Shown here: piece after piece, positions 8,754 through 17,250 of the stretch
Numbering within the stretch: position 1 is the first letter of the stretch
How the letters are laid out: every line of letters begins with the position of its first letter
NCBI GenBank assembly: GCA_963715825.1
Contig: CAVQSI010000002.1
Location: forward strand, 124,001-188,000
DNA: 64,000 nucleotides
Reading direction: 5' to 3'
Origin: Sva-07 sp963715825
Lineage (GTDB): Bacteria > Actinomycetota > Acidimicrobiia > Acidimicrobiales > Ilumatobacteraceae
The notes under the pieces: generated by a model
What the model saw: the letters and a program-made list of their open reading frames with translations, nothing else
Told to the model about the DNA's origin: nothing
Databases searched by the model: none
Translations under genes and position numbers: made by a program

Positions 8754-10322
8754 ATGGGGGATCTGCTCACGGCGCTCGCTGCCGCACAACCGGACAAGAC
8801 TGCGATCATCGACGACCGGACTGGCGTGGCCGGTGCCGATGACGTCCGAACGTGCACCTACGCCGAGTTCGAGGACCGCGCGAACCAACTCGCACACGTG
8901 CTCGACGACCTGGGCGTCGGACCGAGCGACAAGGTGGTGTGGTGCGGCCAGAACTCGACGGGGATCCTGGAGCTCACGAGTGCGTCGCGCAAGATCGGCT
9001 CCACGGCCGTGCCGCTCAACTACCGGCTCTCCGACGAGGAGGCCGCGTACGTGGTCGACCACTGCGACGCGACGACCGTGTACATCGACGCCGAGTTCGC
9101 CGACCTGATCTCCCGCATCCGCGCCGAGATCCCGAAGGTCCGCAACGTGCTGGTCTTCGACGGCGACGCGCCGGCCGGCATGACCGCCGTCGACCCGCTC
9201 GTCGAGGCGGCACCGACCGACGCGTTCGAGCGACCGGACATCGACGCTGGCGGCGCGACGATGACCTACACGTCGGGTACCACCGGCAAGCCGAAGGGCG
9301 CGTACCGCCGCACGGCCGCCGACCCGCGAGCGGGCGCCGCACTGATGCAACACATCGGCTACCGACCCGACGACATCTACCTGACGACCGGGCCGCTGTA
9401 TCACTCGGGCCCCGGTGGCTTCGCGGCCAGCGCGATCGCGATGGGCCAGACGGTGGTGTTGCAGCGCAAGTTCGATCCGGAGGACTGGTTGCGGATGCTG
9501 CAGCTCCATCGGCCGACCTCGACGTTCTCGGCGCCGACACCGATCCGGATGATCTGCAATCTCCCCACCGACGTGAAGGCGAAGTACGACCGGTCGTCGA
9601 TGCGGGTGATGATCGCCAACGCTGCGCCGTGGAGCTTCGCGCTCAAGCAGCAGTACGTGGCCGACTTCCCGCCCGAGTCACTGTTCGAGATCTACGGCTC
9701 GACCGAACTCGGGGTGAACACGGTGCTGCGGCCCGAAGACCAGATGCGCAAGCCGGGATCGTGCGGCAAGGAGGCGCCGATGGTCGAGATCCGGTTGTAC
9801 GACGAACTCGGCAACATCGTCGAGGGCACCGGACCCGACGCAACCGGCGAGGTCTTCGTGCGGTCGACCGCAGTGTTCGCCGACTACTACAAGCAGCACG
9901 ACAAGTTCGAAGAGGACCATCGCGACGGCTTCCAGACCGTCGGCGACATCGCCTACCGCGACGACGAGGGGTTCCTCTACATCTGCGATCGCAAGAAGGA
10001 CATGATCATCTCCGGCGGGATGAACATCTATCCGGCCGAGATCGAAGCGGCCCTCGAGGGGCACCCCGACATCTACGAAGCGGCCGTGTTCGGCATCCCG
10101 AGCGACGACTGGGGCGAACTGGTGCACGCCGTGATCGTGAAGCGGGAGGGCTCCGGCCTCGACGAGGACGGCGTGAAGGCCTACTCACGCGAGCACTTGG
10201 CGAGCTACAAGATCCCGCGCTCGATCTCGTGGATCGACGAACTCCCCAAGACCGGCTCGGGCAAGATCCTCAAGCGCGACCTCCGCAAGCCCTACTGGGA
10301 GGGTCGCACGAGCAAGGTGTGA
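8754..10322 (+). CDS. Acyl-CoA synthetase (AMP-forming, FadD-like)
   Basis: Adenylate-forming ligase that activates a carboxylic acid to its acyl-CoA; 522 residues from ATG 8754 (MGDLLTALAAAQ). A TTG at 8748 is also in frame but less likely. Motifs in order: P-loop TYTSGTTGKPKG near residue 172, YGSTELGVN near 320, the hinge region GDIAYRDDEGFLYICDRKKD, SGGMNIYPAEIE, and the C-terminal lysine in TGSGKILKRDL near 503. It resembles the actinobacterial FadD4/acyl-CoA ligase group, but the acid substrate cannot be read from the sequence. It stands alone, after the palindrome at 8699-8729. Confidence 0.87.
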   Translation: MGDLLTALAAAQPDKTAIIDDRTGVAGADDVRTCTYAEFEDRANQLAHVLDDLGVGPSDKVVWCGQNSTGILELTSASRKIGSTAVPLNYRLSDEEAAYVVDHCDATTVYIDAEFADLISRIRAEIPKVRNVLVFDGDAPAGMTAVDPLVEAAPTDAFERPDIDAGGATMTYTSGTTGKPKGAYRRTAADPRAGAALMQHIGYRPDDIYLTTGPLYHSGPGGFAASAIAMGQTVVLQRKFDPEDWLRMLQLHRPTSTFSAPTPIRMICNLPTDVKAKYDRSSMRVMIANAAPWSFALKQQYVADFPPESLFEIYGSTELGVNTVLRPEDQMRKPGSCGKEAPMVEIRLYDELGNIVEGTGPDATGEVFVRSTAVFADYYKQHDKFEEDHRDGFQTVGDIAYRDDEGFLYICDRKKDMIISGGMNIYPAEIEAALEGHPDIYEAAVFGIPSDDWGELVHAVIVKREGSGLDEDGVKAYSREHLASYKIPRSISWIDELPKTGSGKILKRDLRKPYWEGRTSKV

Positions 10323-10390
10323 CCCCCAGCCACCCACGTTTGCGTGACAGTTTCGGCGGACCGGGTCACCGAATCTGCATCACAAACGGC

Positions 10391-10429
10391 GTGGGGTGGG
10401 GTGGGGGTGGGGTGGGGTTGGGAACGGGG
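10391..10429 (+). repeat. (GGGGT)n-like tract, G-quadruplex candidate
   Basis: Six runs of four or five G separated by single T or short linkers on the plus strand, ending 13 bases before the GTG at 10443 and within the promoter region of the next gene. The mirror case, C-rich on the plus strand, is at 54186-54231. Confidence 0.6.
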
Positions 10430-10442
10430 CCAGACTGGACAC

Positions 10443-10679
10443 GTGCCGACTCCGCCGACACTTCGTGACCACTGGGCCGAGGTGCCACACCCGCGGCGGC
10501 TGTCGCAGCACCATCCCCATCGCGTCGAGATCCTCCGGCGCCACGGCGAGGCCGTCGCCGCAGGACGGCCCGTCTACCTCGACCCGACGAGTGGGCTGAG
10601 CGTGTTCACCGCCGGGTTCCTCGCCTCGCGCGGCTACTGCTGCGACAGCGGCTGCCGCCACTGTCCGTACGTCGACTGA
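10443..10679 (+). CDS. DUF5522-like small cysteine protein
   Basis: 78-residue protein starting at GTG 10443 (VPTPPTLRDHW), six bases after CAGACT. It ends with YLDPTSGLSVFT and the cysteine cluster GYCCDSGCRHCPYVD, the mark of the DUF5522 family, which may bind a metal or FeS centre (inference). The function is not known. It lies directly downstream of a G-rich tract and five bases before the APH-family gene, so the two are probably co-transcribed. Confidence 0.75.
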   Translation: MPTPPTLRDHWAEVPHPRRLSQHHPHRVEILRRHGEAVAAGRPVYLDPTSGLSVFTAGFLASRGYCCDSGCRHCPYVD

Positions 10680-10684
10680 CGACG

Positions 10685-11620
10685 ATGAAGATCGAACTGC
10701 CCGAGGCGGCGCGCAACCGGGCGATCGCTGCGGGTCACGCCGAATGGATCGACGATCTGCCCGACATCGTTCGGGGACTCGAGCGCGACTGGTCGATCGA
10801 GGTCGGCCAGGCCTACGACGAGGGCACGGAGGCCTTTGTCGCGGACGCCACGCTCGCCGACGGCACGCCGGCCGTGCTCAAGGTGCTCGTCCCACGACGC
10901 GGCGGTGCGTTCGACGACCACGAGGCCATCGTGTTGCGGCTCGCCGGCGGCGCTGGCTGTCCGGTGCTGTACCAGGAGAACATCGACCGAGGGGCGTTGC
11001 TGATGGAACGACTCGGGCCGTCGATGTTCGCGCTCGGCCTTCCGTACGAGCAGCGACTGCGCGCACTCTGCGATGCGGCGTCGAGGATCTGGCGTCCGGC
11101 ACCCGAGGCTGCCCTGCCCACCACTGCGTCCAAGGCCGCGTGGCTGATCGACTTCGTCACCACGAAGTGGGAAGCACTCGACCGACCGTGCGCCGAGCGG
11201 ACGATCGAGCACGCCGTGGCGTGCGGGCAGCGCCGACTGTCTGCGGGCGATCCGACGCGACCGCTCCTCCTCCACGGCGACGTGCACCAGTGGAACGCGT
11301 TGGCGGCCGGCGACGACTTCAAGCTGGTCGATCCCGACGGCCTCGTCGGCGACGCCGAGTACGACCTGGGCGTGATCCTTCGCGAGGATCCCGACGAACC
11401 GGGAGCGGCCGATCCGTGGGCGACCGCACGATGGATGGCCGCACGCTACGGCCTCGACGCGACGGCGATCTGGGAATGGGGGGTGATCGAACGGGTGTCG
11501 ACCGGCTTGGTCACCACCGAGATCGGCCTGCAACCGGTCGGCCGCCAACTCCTCGCCGCTCGCCGATCGGCTTGCGGTCACCTGAACGCTCACCGCCGGG
11601 CGCGGATGATCAGGCAGTAG
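10685..11620 (+). CDS. Aminoglycoside/hydroxyurea-type phosphotransferase family kinase
   Basis: 311-residue kinase-fold protein of the APH(6)/hydroxyurea phosphotransferase group. Brenner's motif is HGDVHQWNAL near residue 197, with the metal-binding DPDGLVGDAEYDLG just after; ERDWSIEVGQ and PAVLKVLVP near the N-terminus form the nucleotide lobe. Such proteins phosphorylate streptomycin-like drugs in resistant strains, but most chromosomal members have unknown natural substrates, so resistance should not be assumed. The 3' end overlaps the convergent methyltransferase gene by 31 bp. Confidence 0.8.
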   Translation: MKIELPEAARNRAIAAGHAEWIDDLPDIVRGLERDWSIEVGQAYDEGTEAFVADATLADGTPAVLKVLVPRRGGAFDDHEAIVLRLAGGAGCPVLYQENIDRGALLMERLGPSMFALGLPYEQRLRALCDAASRIWRPAPEAALPTTASKAAWLIDFVTTKWEALDRPCAERTIEHAVACGQRRLSAGDPTRPLLLHGDVHQWNALAAGDDFKLVDPDGLVGDAEYDLGVILREDPDEPGAADPWATARWMAARYGLDATAIWEWGVIERVSTGLVTTEIGLQPVGRQLLAARRSACGHLNAHRRARMIRQ

Positions 11621-12370
11621 GGCACGATGCGGGTGTCGGCCACCTCGGGGTGCGCCGCCGCGGTCCGGACATCGGCGCACGGTTCGGCGACGTGGTCGAT
11701 CGTGAAGCCGCTGGCGATCACGAGGTTGATCCAGCTCGACACGGTCCGACGGCTCCAGGTGATCGTGAACGGTTCGTGTCGCTCGCGCATCTCGTCAGGA
11801 GCGGCGCCGAAACTCCACCGATCGACCATCTCGCCCTCGTCGAAGTAGCCGCCGATCGCCAACATGGAACGCTCACCGTGGTCGTCGTCGATCCAGCGCC
11901 GTCGGGGAATCGAGCTGACCGGGTGCGTGATCGAGAACTGCAGCCAGCCGCCGGGCCGCACCACTCGCGCGACCTCGACGAGCGCAGCCTGCGGGTCGGG
12001 CATGTCCATCAGGCTCATGAAGGCCGTCGCTGCGTCGAAGGACCGGTCCGGGAACGGCAGCGCGGCGCCGTCGGCCAGCACATGGCCGATCGGATCAGCG
12101 ATCGAGCCGTCGCTCTCACAGGCTGCGCGCAGGAACGTCTCGGACACGTCGAGCGCCGTCAATCGAGCGCCCCGCTCACGCAGCAGCCGGGTGTTGTGAG
12201 CCCTCGCCGCACCCGACGTCGAGCACCCGCAACCCGTCGACGGACGGCAGCACCTCGAGGAAGCCGGGCGTGTTGACCAGGTCGCGGTAGCGATCCGCTC
12301 CGGCACGGCTCATCTCGATCCACGCCGGCGCGTTGGCGTCCCATTCGGCTCCGGTGCGCGTCTCCCCCAC
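11590..12370 (-). pseudogene. SAM-dependent methyltransferase, one frameshift
   Basis: Class I methyltransferase of the UbiE/Methyltransf_11 type. The GTG start at 12370 (VGETRTGAEWD) lies six bases after CATGCT. The first frame gives RVLDVGCGEG, motif I, and stops at about 12176. The second frame picks up exactly there with HNTRLLRERGARLTALD and continues through DGAALPFPDRSFD and RVVRPGGWLQFS to TGA at 11590-11592. Removing one base near 12200 restores VLDVGCGEG followed by HNTRLLRERG, so an intact gene of about 259 residues is the obvious ancestor. Substrate unknown. Could be a real mutation or an assembly error. Confidence 0.7.
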
Positions 12371-12396
12371 CGGTCCAGCATGTCACCCCCGGTGTG

Positions 12397-12801
12397 TCAG
12401 TGGAGACAGAATTCGTTGCCCTCGGGGTCGAGCAGGGTGATCCAGTGGCCTTCGGGCTCGTCGAACTCGCCGACCTGGGTGGCACCGAGCGCCACGAGCT
12501 CGGCCGCCCGCGTGTGCAGCTCGGACGGGTCGACGTGGACGTCGAGGTGCATCCGGTTCTTGGCGGTCTTGCCCTCGGGCACCTTCAGGAAGAACATCCG
12601 CGGGCCGACGCCGTCGGGGTCGACGATGGCGAAGGCCCGGTCGGGGTCCGACTGGTCGATGCCGAACGCGTCGAGCGCTGCCTCCCACGTCTGGAATCCG
12701 GCCGGCGGCGGCTGCTCGACGTAGCCGAGCACCTCGCACCAGAACTCCGCAAGCTTGCGCGGACCTGCGGCGTCGACGGTGATCTGAATCGCTCGTGCCA
12801 T
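12397..12801 (-). CDS. VOC/glyoxalase-like domain protein
   Basis: 134-residue single-domain protein of the vicinal oxygen chelate superfamily (Glyoxalase_6 type). Start ATG 12799-12801 (MARAIQITVDA), six bases after CATGAT. Visible landmarks are KLAEFWCEVLGY near the N-terminus, KNRMHLDVHVD in the middle and the terminal GHWITLLDPEGNEFCLH, which carries a likely metal-ligand glutamate. Substrate unknown. The gene ends 26 bases before the methyltransferase start on the same strand, and is divergent from the DDN-like gene. Confidence 0.82.
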   Translation of the reverse strand: MARAIQITVDAAGPRKLAEFWCEVLGYVEQPPPAGFQTWEAALDAFGIDQSDPDRAFAIVDPDGVGPRMFFLKVPEGKTAKNRMHLDVHVDPSELHTRAAELVALGATQVGEFDEPEGHWITLLDPEGNEFCLH

Positions 12802-12869
12802 CGCCCCATCATGACGCACGCCTCGCAAGGCGATCGTTCCGCCAGGTTCCGGACAGAGCGCCGACCGCC

Positions 12870-12875
12870 TAGGTT
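12870..12875 (+). promoter_or_regulatory. -10 hexamer TAGGTT, probable leaderless start
   Basis: TAGGTT is followed by seven bases and then the ATG at 12883, the same arrangement as at 2954. Confidence 0.5.
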
Positions 12876-12882
12876 CGGACTC

Positions 12883-13296
12883 ATGGCCTCTGCGAACTCC
12901 GTCATCGAGACCGTCCTGAAGTCGCCGTTGCACCGGCTGATGTCGGGCAAGTTGCTGCTGCTGCGCTACCTCGGTGCACACACGGCGACCGAGTACACGC
13001 TGCCCGTCCAATACGCCGACACCCACCACGGCCACGTCGTGCTGGTCGCCAAGGCCGACGACAAGACGTGGTGGCGGAACTTCACCTCGATGGGTCAGGT
13101 GCAGGTGTTGCAGGCTGGTTCGTGGGTCCCGATGACCGCGCACGCACTGCTCGGCTCTGAGGACCCCGAGGCGGTCACCCCGCTGCTGCGGTCGTACGCA
13201 GCCCGCTTCCCGAAGGTGGTCAAGTCGCTCGACGGCGACACCCTCGAGGAACGAGTCGACGGTGCCGTCGTCGTCTGGCTGCGCCCCACGGGCTGA
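12883..13296 (+). CDS. Deazaflavin (F420)-dependent nitroreductase-family protein
   Basis: 137 residues (MASANSVIETVLKS), with the split beta-barrel fold of the DDN family: LHRLMSGKLLLLRYLGAHT, then PVQYADTHHGHVVLVAKADD and WWRNF. Members bind coenzyme F420 and reduce quinones or nitro compounds. The start follows a TAGGTT box by seven bases. It implies that the host makes F420, in keeping with an actinobacterium. Single gene, divergent from the VOC gene. Confidence 0.8.
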   Translation: MASANSVIETVLKSPLHRLMSGKLLLLRYLGAHTATEYTLPVQYADTHHGHVVLVAKADDKTWWRNFTSMGQVQVLQAGSWVPMTAHALLGSEDPEAVTPLLRSYAARFPKVVKSLDGDTLEERVDGAVVVWLRPTG

Positions 13297-13664
13297 GCGC
13301 GAGCGGGAGCACCGGCCGATCGTCAGGGTGTCCGGCGCGGTCTGCGCTCAGTCTGCGTTGCCGACCGCGATGACCGACTTGCCGAGGGTCGTACCGTGGT
13401 CGAAGAGGAGTCGCCGTAGCGGCGAACGGCCCGCGATGTCGATGATCCCTGCTGACCCATCACGATGCGATGCTGGGATGTCTGCGCCACACCGCCGCCC
13501 CACCGGCAAACGGCCGCCTGACCGCGTCCCGGGCAGGCACCCGAGCGAACCGAAACGCAACCGACACTCAACGGAGGGGTCGAGCTCGGAGAGGGCACGC
13601 CGTCGCCTCGATCTTCCCTGGCCCGTGTCCACCGGACGGCGCGTTGCGGTGTGTGAAGGTGGTG
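13297..13664 (+). other. Gene-free stretch with a possible gene remnant
   Basis: No convincing gene. On the minus strand a short frame ends at 13348 with LFDHGTTLGKSVIAVGNAD, which reads like the extreme C-terminus of a zinc-type dehydrogenase/quinone oxidoreductase, but nothing upstream supports the rest, so it may be a decayed end. The plus-strand frame open from 13262 reads as non-coding sequence. Confidence 0.4.
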
Positions 13665-14015
13665 ATGATGGTGATGATGGTGCACCACGACGTGCAGACC
13701 CCGACGTTCGACGAGTTCTTCCTCGCCGAGTTCCCGCGGCTCGTTTCGATGCTCACCGCCTGGAGCGGCGACCGCTCGGTCGCCGAGGAACTCGCCCAGG
13801 ACGCGCTTCTGCAGGCGCACCGGAACTGGGCGACCGTGGTCAGCCTCGAGCGACCAGGCACCTGGGTACGACGAGTGCGCTACGTCGACGATCTACCACT
13901 GGCCGACATCGCCGCCGTGCTCGGCTGCAGCGATGGCACCGTCAAGACGCACCTCCAACGGGCACGGCGCACACTCGCCGACCACCTCTCCGTCGGAATG
14001 GAGACCCCACGATGA
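13665..14015 (+). pseudogene. ECF sigma factor with the centre deleted in frame
   Basis: 116 residues if started at ATG 13665; several ATG/GTG codons between 13653 and 13680 are possible because of a GTGATGATG repeat after an AAGGTGG site. Sigma region 2 is present (FDEFFLAEFPRLVSML, RSVAEELAQDALLQAH, PGTWVRRV). It is followed at once by region 4 (DLPLADIAAVLGCSDG, VKTHLQRARRTLADH). In SigE-like factors roughly 60 residues separate these blocks, so the end of region 2 (2.3/2.4 contacts) and the start of region 4 appear to have been lost without breaking the frame. It probably cannot drive normal promoters. The next gene overlaps by ATGA. Confidence 0.6.
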
Positions 14016-15631
14016 CCGACCACGACGGCCGGCACGACCCACACGACCCGATCGACGGCGCCCTCGGCGACGCCGGGAAACGGCTGCGCCAACAGGGCCC
14101 CGACGCCGTCACCTCGCGGCAGGCACTGGCGCGCCTGACCGAACGGGCCGAGGCGCCGACACCGGGTCGGCGATCCTGGTGGCCAGCACTCATCGGCGCA
14201 GGACTCGCCGCTGCTGCGATCGTGGGCGTGATTGCCATCCGCGCCGACGACAACGAGACCCCGACCCTCACCCCGGTGACCGAACCGACCTCGACCAGCA
14301 CACCGGTGCCGTCGACGAGCATCGAGCCGAGCACCACGCTCGTGCCGAGCACAACCGGCCCCGGCCCGACCGGCGCGTCGCTACGCGTCGACGGCGGCTG
14401 CATCAGCGTCACCACCGCCGCCGGCAGCGCCACCGGCTGTCCGTACAACGTCGTGGCGTTGGACCAACTCGACCAGCGAACGTTCGTCGCCGACCTCGAC
14501 GGACCGGTCGTCATCACCTCGGGTGGCGCCGACCCGGTCGCCGATCTCACCGTCACCGCCGACGACGGCGAGTTCGCTGCCCGATGCCGGTGGAATGAAC
14601 TCGCCCCACGCATACCCGTCGGCGGCATCGTCGAGGTGGTCGTCTGCAACGACAGCGGCGTGATGCTGGCCACGACGGGCCCATCGGCGGAAGCGGACTG
14701 GAGCTACACCCACTTCACCCTGCCGACGCCGTACCTGCCCGACGGCGCCGATCTCGGGTTCGGAACAACGATCGACGGCCTGCCAGGAGCCATCACATTC
14801 ACGACGACGGTCGACGGCTCGGCAACGTGCAGCATCTTGCTCGTCCCCGACCGGTCGGGCTGGAAGGAATCGTGCGGCATGGTCGACGGCACCGAGCCCC
14901 GACCCGCCCTCGTGACGATCGACGAGATCAGCCCAGCAGACACCGGCATCTGGGAGATCACCATCGACGGCGGTGGGCTGGTCACCTCGGCGCTACCAGT
15001 CGCCGAGATGGCGCCGAGTAGCGGCTGCGCGATCGACTCCGCGATCGACCTGATCCGGCTACTCCCCGCTTCCAGTGTCGTCACCGGCTTCGGCTGCATC
15101 GAGGACAAGGCGTCGATGACCACCGGCTCGGTGCTGACACAGAACGGACCGCCCGACGGATCGATCTGGTCGGCCGTGCGCCAGGACGGCATCTGGGCCA
15201 TCAACGACAGCGGCACCGAAATCGACAGCGACTTCGCCTTCCCGATCGTGCCTCGCGAAACGTGGGTGGCCTGGCCCCCGTCGACCGTGCCGGGGTTCCG
15301 GTCGTACTGGTGGGAGCCGATCGTGGCCATCCCGACACAGCCGACGGTCGACGGCGTTGCCGACGAACTCCTGGCCACGCTCGCACCACTGAACACCGAC
15401 CCGGAGTTCGCGCTGAACGAACGCCTCGTCGCCGTCGAGCCGGACGGACTGGCGCTGATCGTCTCGCAGGTCGACCTCGGCGGCGACGACTCCGTCGTCG
15501 GAGCGGTCCTCTACGTCTGGCTCGAGCAGGTGTTCGACGACAGCGGACCGATCGGCTGGCGAGCCAGTGAGGTGCTCACCGGCGACGTGTGCGGGCGCGG
15601 CGGACCAACCGAGCGGGAGATCTGCCCCTGA
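14012..15631 (+). CDS. Single-span membrane protein, probable anti-sigma partner
   Basis: 539 residues, coupled to the truncated sigma gene by a 4-bp ATGA overlap. A polar cytosolic N-terminus of about 55 residues is followed by one transmembrane helix (WWPALIGAGLAAAAIVGVIA) and a Thr/Ser/Pro-rich linker. The large exported domain has several cysteines (GGCISVTTAAG, CRWNELAP, GCAIDSAID) that may form disulfides. No zinc-finger HxxxCxxC motif is seen in the N-terminus. By position and topology it may be the membrane anti-sigma or sensor for the sigma factor; the outer domain matches nothing I know. Confidence 0.65.
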   Translation: MTDHDGRHDPHDPIDGALGDAGKRLRQQGPDAVTSRQALARLTERAEAPTPGRRSWWPALIGAGLAAAAIVGVIAIRADDNETPTLTPVTEPTSTSTPVPSTSIEPSTTLVPSTTGPGPTGASLRVDGGCISVTTAAGSATGCPYNVVALDQLDQRTFVADLDGPVVITSGGADPVADLTVTADDGEFAARCRWNELAPRIPVGGIVEVVVCNDSGVMLATTGPSAEADWSYTHFTLPTPYLPDGADLGFGTTIDGLPGAITFTTTVDGSATCSILLVPDRSGWKESCGMVDGTEPRPALVTIDEISPADTGIWEITIDGGGLVTSALPVAEMAPSSGCAIDSAIDLIRLLPASSVVTGFGCIEDKASMTTGSVLTQNGPPDGSIWSAVRQDGIWAINDSGTEIDSDFAFPIVPRETWVAWPPSTVPGFRSYWWEPIVAIPTQPTVDGVADELLATLAPLNTDPEFALNERLVAVEPDGLALIVSQVDLGGDDSVVGAVLYVWLEQVFDDSGPIGWRASEVLTGDVCGRGGPTEREICP

Positions 15632-15644
15632 CCCCGCCGGGCCG

Positions 15645-15809
15645 TCAACCGACGAGGAGTTCGGCGAGTCGGTCGGCTGCTTCGGGAGCAAGCTCGAAGA
15701 ACAATTCCGCCTCGATCGACGGCGTGCGAGCGGAGCGCATCCGCCAGCACGCGATCACCCGGGGCGAGGTCGACCGTCCGAGCGTCGACGGCGAACAGCA
15801 GCGATCCAC
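15645..15809 (-). CDS. Possible small protein, 54 residues, uncertain
   Basis: A GTG-started frame just downstream of the ybaK-like gene ends in ARTPSIEAELFFELAPEA, which looks protein-like, while its first half does not. The overlapping frame upstream (GGGSLLFAVDARTVDLAPGD) also looks protein-like. This may be another short gene split by a frameshift near 15745. No family is recognised. Confidence 0.25.
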   Translation of the reverse strand: MDRCCSPSTLGRSTSPRVIACWRMRSARTPSIEAELFFELAPEAADRLAELLVG

Positions 15810-15828
15810 CGCCCGGGAACGCCCCGGC

Positions 15829-16323
15829 TCAGGCCTCGGCGACGAGGTTGGCGAGGTCCTCGACGAAGTCGAAACCGTCGACGCCGACGAGTTGTTCCGG
15901 GTCGAGGCGGATCTTCGCCGAGCGCGACCCGGCACCGACGACGATGCGGTCGCAGTCGAGCACCCTCGAATCCAGCCACACCGCGAGACCGTCCGGCAGA
16001 CCGAAGATCGTCACCCCACCGATCTCCTGACCGGTGAGTTCACGAGTGACCTCCGCCGGGGCGAAACTCAACTTGCGGACGCCGAGCCTGCGCCGCACCG
16101 CGCCGTTCACGTCGAGACGTGTGTGGGCAAGAGCGACGCACACGACGTGATGTCCCTCGGGCTTCTTCGATGCGACGAGAATCGCATTCGCCGACTCCTC
16201 CATCGGCACGCCGTACGCCGCGCAGAACTGGGCGGTGTCGGCGAGGTCGGGGTCGCAGTCCATCACCTCGTAGACGAGGCCGAGCCGATCGAGGTGGGCA
16301 ACGACGTCGGGATGGGCGCTCAT
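15829..16323 (-). CDS. YbaK/prolyl-tRNA editing domain protein
   Basis: 164-residue aminoacyl-tRNA deacylase-like protein that, by family, removes wrongly attached amino acids from tRNA in trans. The start is ATG 16321-16323 (MSAHPDVVAHLDRLGL), with a 4-bp overlap with the upstream PAP2 gene. Landmarks: NAILVASKKPEG, VVCVALAHTRLDVNGAVRRR, the lysine in RKLSFAPAEEV-like RKLSFAPAEVTREL, and GGVTIFGLPDGLAVWLD. This order is typical of EbsC/YbaK members. Which aminoacyl-tRNA it edits is not evident. Confidence 0.85.
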   Translation of the reverse strand: MSAHPDVVAHLDRLGLVYEVMDCDPDLADTAQFCAAYGVPMEESANAILVASKKPEGHHVVCVALAHTRLDVNGAVRRRLGVRKLSFAPAEVTRELTGQEIGGVTIFGLPDGLAVWLDSRVLDCDRIVVGAGSRSAKIRLDPEQLVGVDGFDFVEDLANLVAEA

Positions 16324-17189
16324 GTCGCGTCGGCCTCCAGCACCGGCTCGTGTACTTCGGCCGGTAGCCCGTCGAACGTTCGGACGACGGGGGCACGCGC
16401 CGAACGAATGGCAGCGACCGCTCGGCGACCCAGCGTGTCGAGTTGCAGCGACACCCACAGCAACACCAGCGCCACGATCCCGTCGAGCCACCAGTGATGT
16501 CCGGTGGCAGCGATCACGAGCATCGTCATCACCAGGTGCACCATGCCGATCCACCGCCACGGGCTGGTGCTCGCCGCCAGGGCCCCGAACGCGATGACCG
16601 CAGCCCATGCCACGTGCAGCGACGGCATTGCTGCGAACTGCGACGACACGCCCGTGCCGGCTTCGCCGTAGACGTCGATCCCGTAGATCACCGAGACGTC
16701 GACGTAGCCGAGTTCGGTCAGGAACCGTGGTGGCGCGACCTTGACGAAGCGGATGAACAGACAGAACGCCGTCAAGATCGCGAGCGCATTGCGCCAGTGT
16801 GGGTAGGCGTCGCGATGGCGGGCGTAGAGCCACACGAGGAAGATGACGATGCCGGGCACGTGCGCAACCGCGTAGTAGTACGCCGAGAACCAGGCGAGCC
16901 ACCCGTGGTCGAGCACGAACTGCTGCAGCGACAGTTCGCTGGGCAGTCGGAAGAACTCCTGCACGGCCACGATGTCGTAGGCGCGGTCGATCGCTCCGTC
17001 GGCTTGCGTGAGCGGCAGGTTCTTGGCCATCCGCCAGATCGAGTAGAGCGATGCCACGATGGCGAACTCGAGCGCTGCCGGCCCGACGATGTCGCCGAGC
17101 CGGGTGGGCCTCGAGCGTCGCAGTGCCAGCGCGAGGAGACCGGCGATCATCGCGGCGATCGCCGCCTGACTCCACGTCGGCCACTTCAC
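16320..17189 (-). CDS. PAP2-family integral membrane phosphatase/transferase
   Basis: 289 residues with about six membrane helices (AIAAMIAGLLALAL, GIVIFLVWLYA, ALAILTAFCLFI, MVHLVMTMLVIAATG). The active-site pieces are MPSLHVAWAAV, with the catalytic His of phosphatase motif 2, and GHHWWLDGIVALVLL, with the motif 3 His and Asp. This pattern fits the subgroup of PAP2 enzymes related to inositol-phosphoryl ceramide synthase (AUR1-like), so it could either hydrolyse a lipid phosphate or transfer a headgroup. It is coupled by an ATGA overlap to the ybaK-like gene. Confidence 0.82.
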   Translation of the reverse strand: MKWPTWSQAAIAAMIAGLLALALRRSRPTRLGDIVGPAALEFAIVASLYSIWRMAKNLPLTQADGAIDRAYDIVAVQEFFRLPSELSLQQFVLDHGWLAWFSAYYYAVAHVPGIVIFLVWLYARHRDAYPHWRNALAILTAFCLFIRFVKVAPPRFLTELGYVDVSVIYGIDVYGEAGTGVSSQFAAMPSLHVAWAAVIAFGALAASTSPWRWIGMVHLVMTMLVIAATGHHWWLDGIVALVLLWVSLQLDTLGRRAVAAIRSARAPVVRTFDGLPAEVHEPVLEADAT

Positions 17190-17250
17190 GAACGATCAGC
17201 CTGCCGTCCGCAGACCGCAAGCGCAAACCCCTGGATGGGGAATGCCGCGC

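Noticed and set aside
10344..10442. N-terminal extension of the DUF5522-like gene across the G-rich tract
   Set aside because: It would encode only Gly/Trp repeats from the G tract; the GTG at 10443 with its upstream hexamer is more credible.
13348..13632. 94-codon minus-strand ORF before the truncated sigma gene
   Set aside because: Only the last 20-25 residues look protein-like (a possible dehydrogenase C-terminus); the rest is Arg/Pro/Ser shadow sequence.
13262..14011. N-terminal 250 codons of the frame that runs into the anti-sigma-like gene
   Set aside because: Non-coding composition, and the sigma-factor gene lies here in another frame; the real start is the ATG at 14012.
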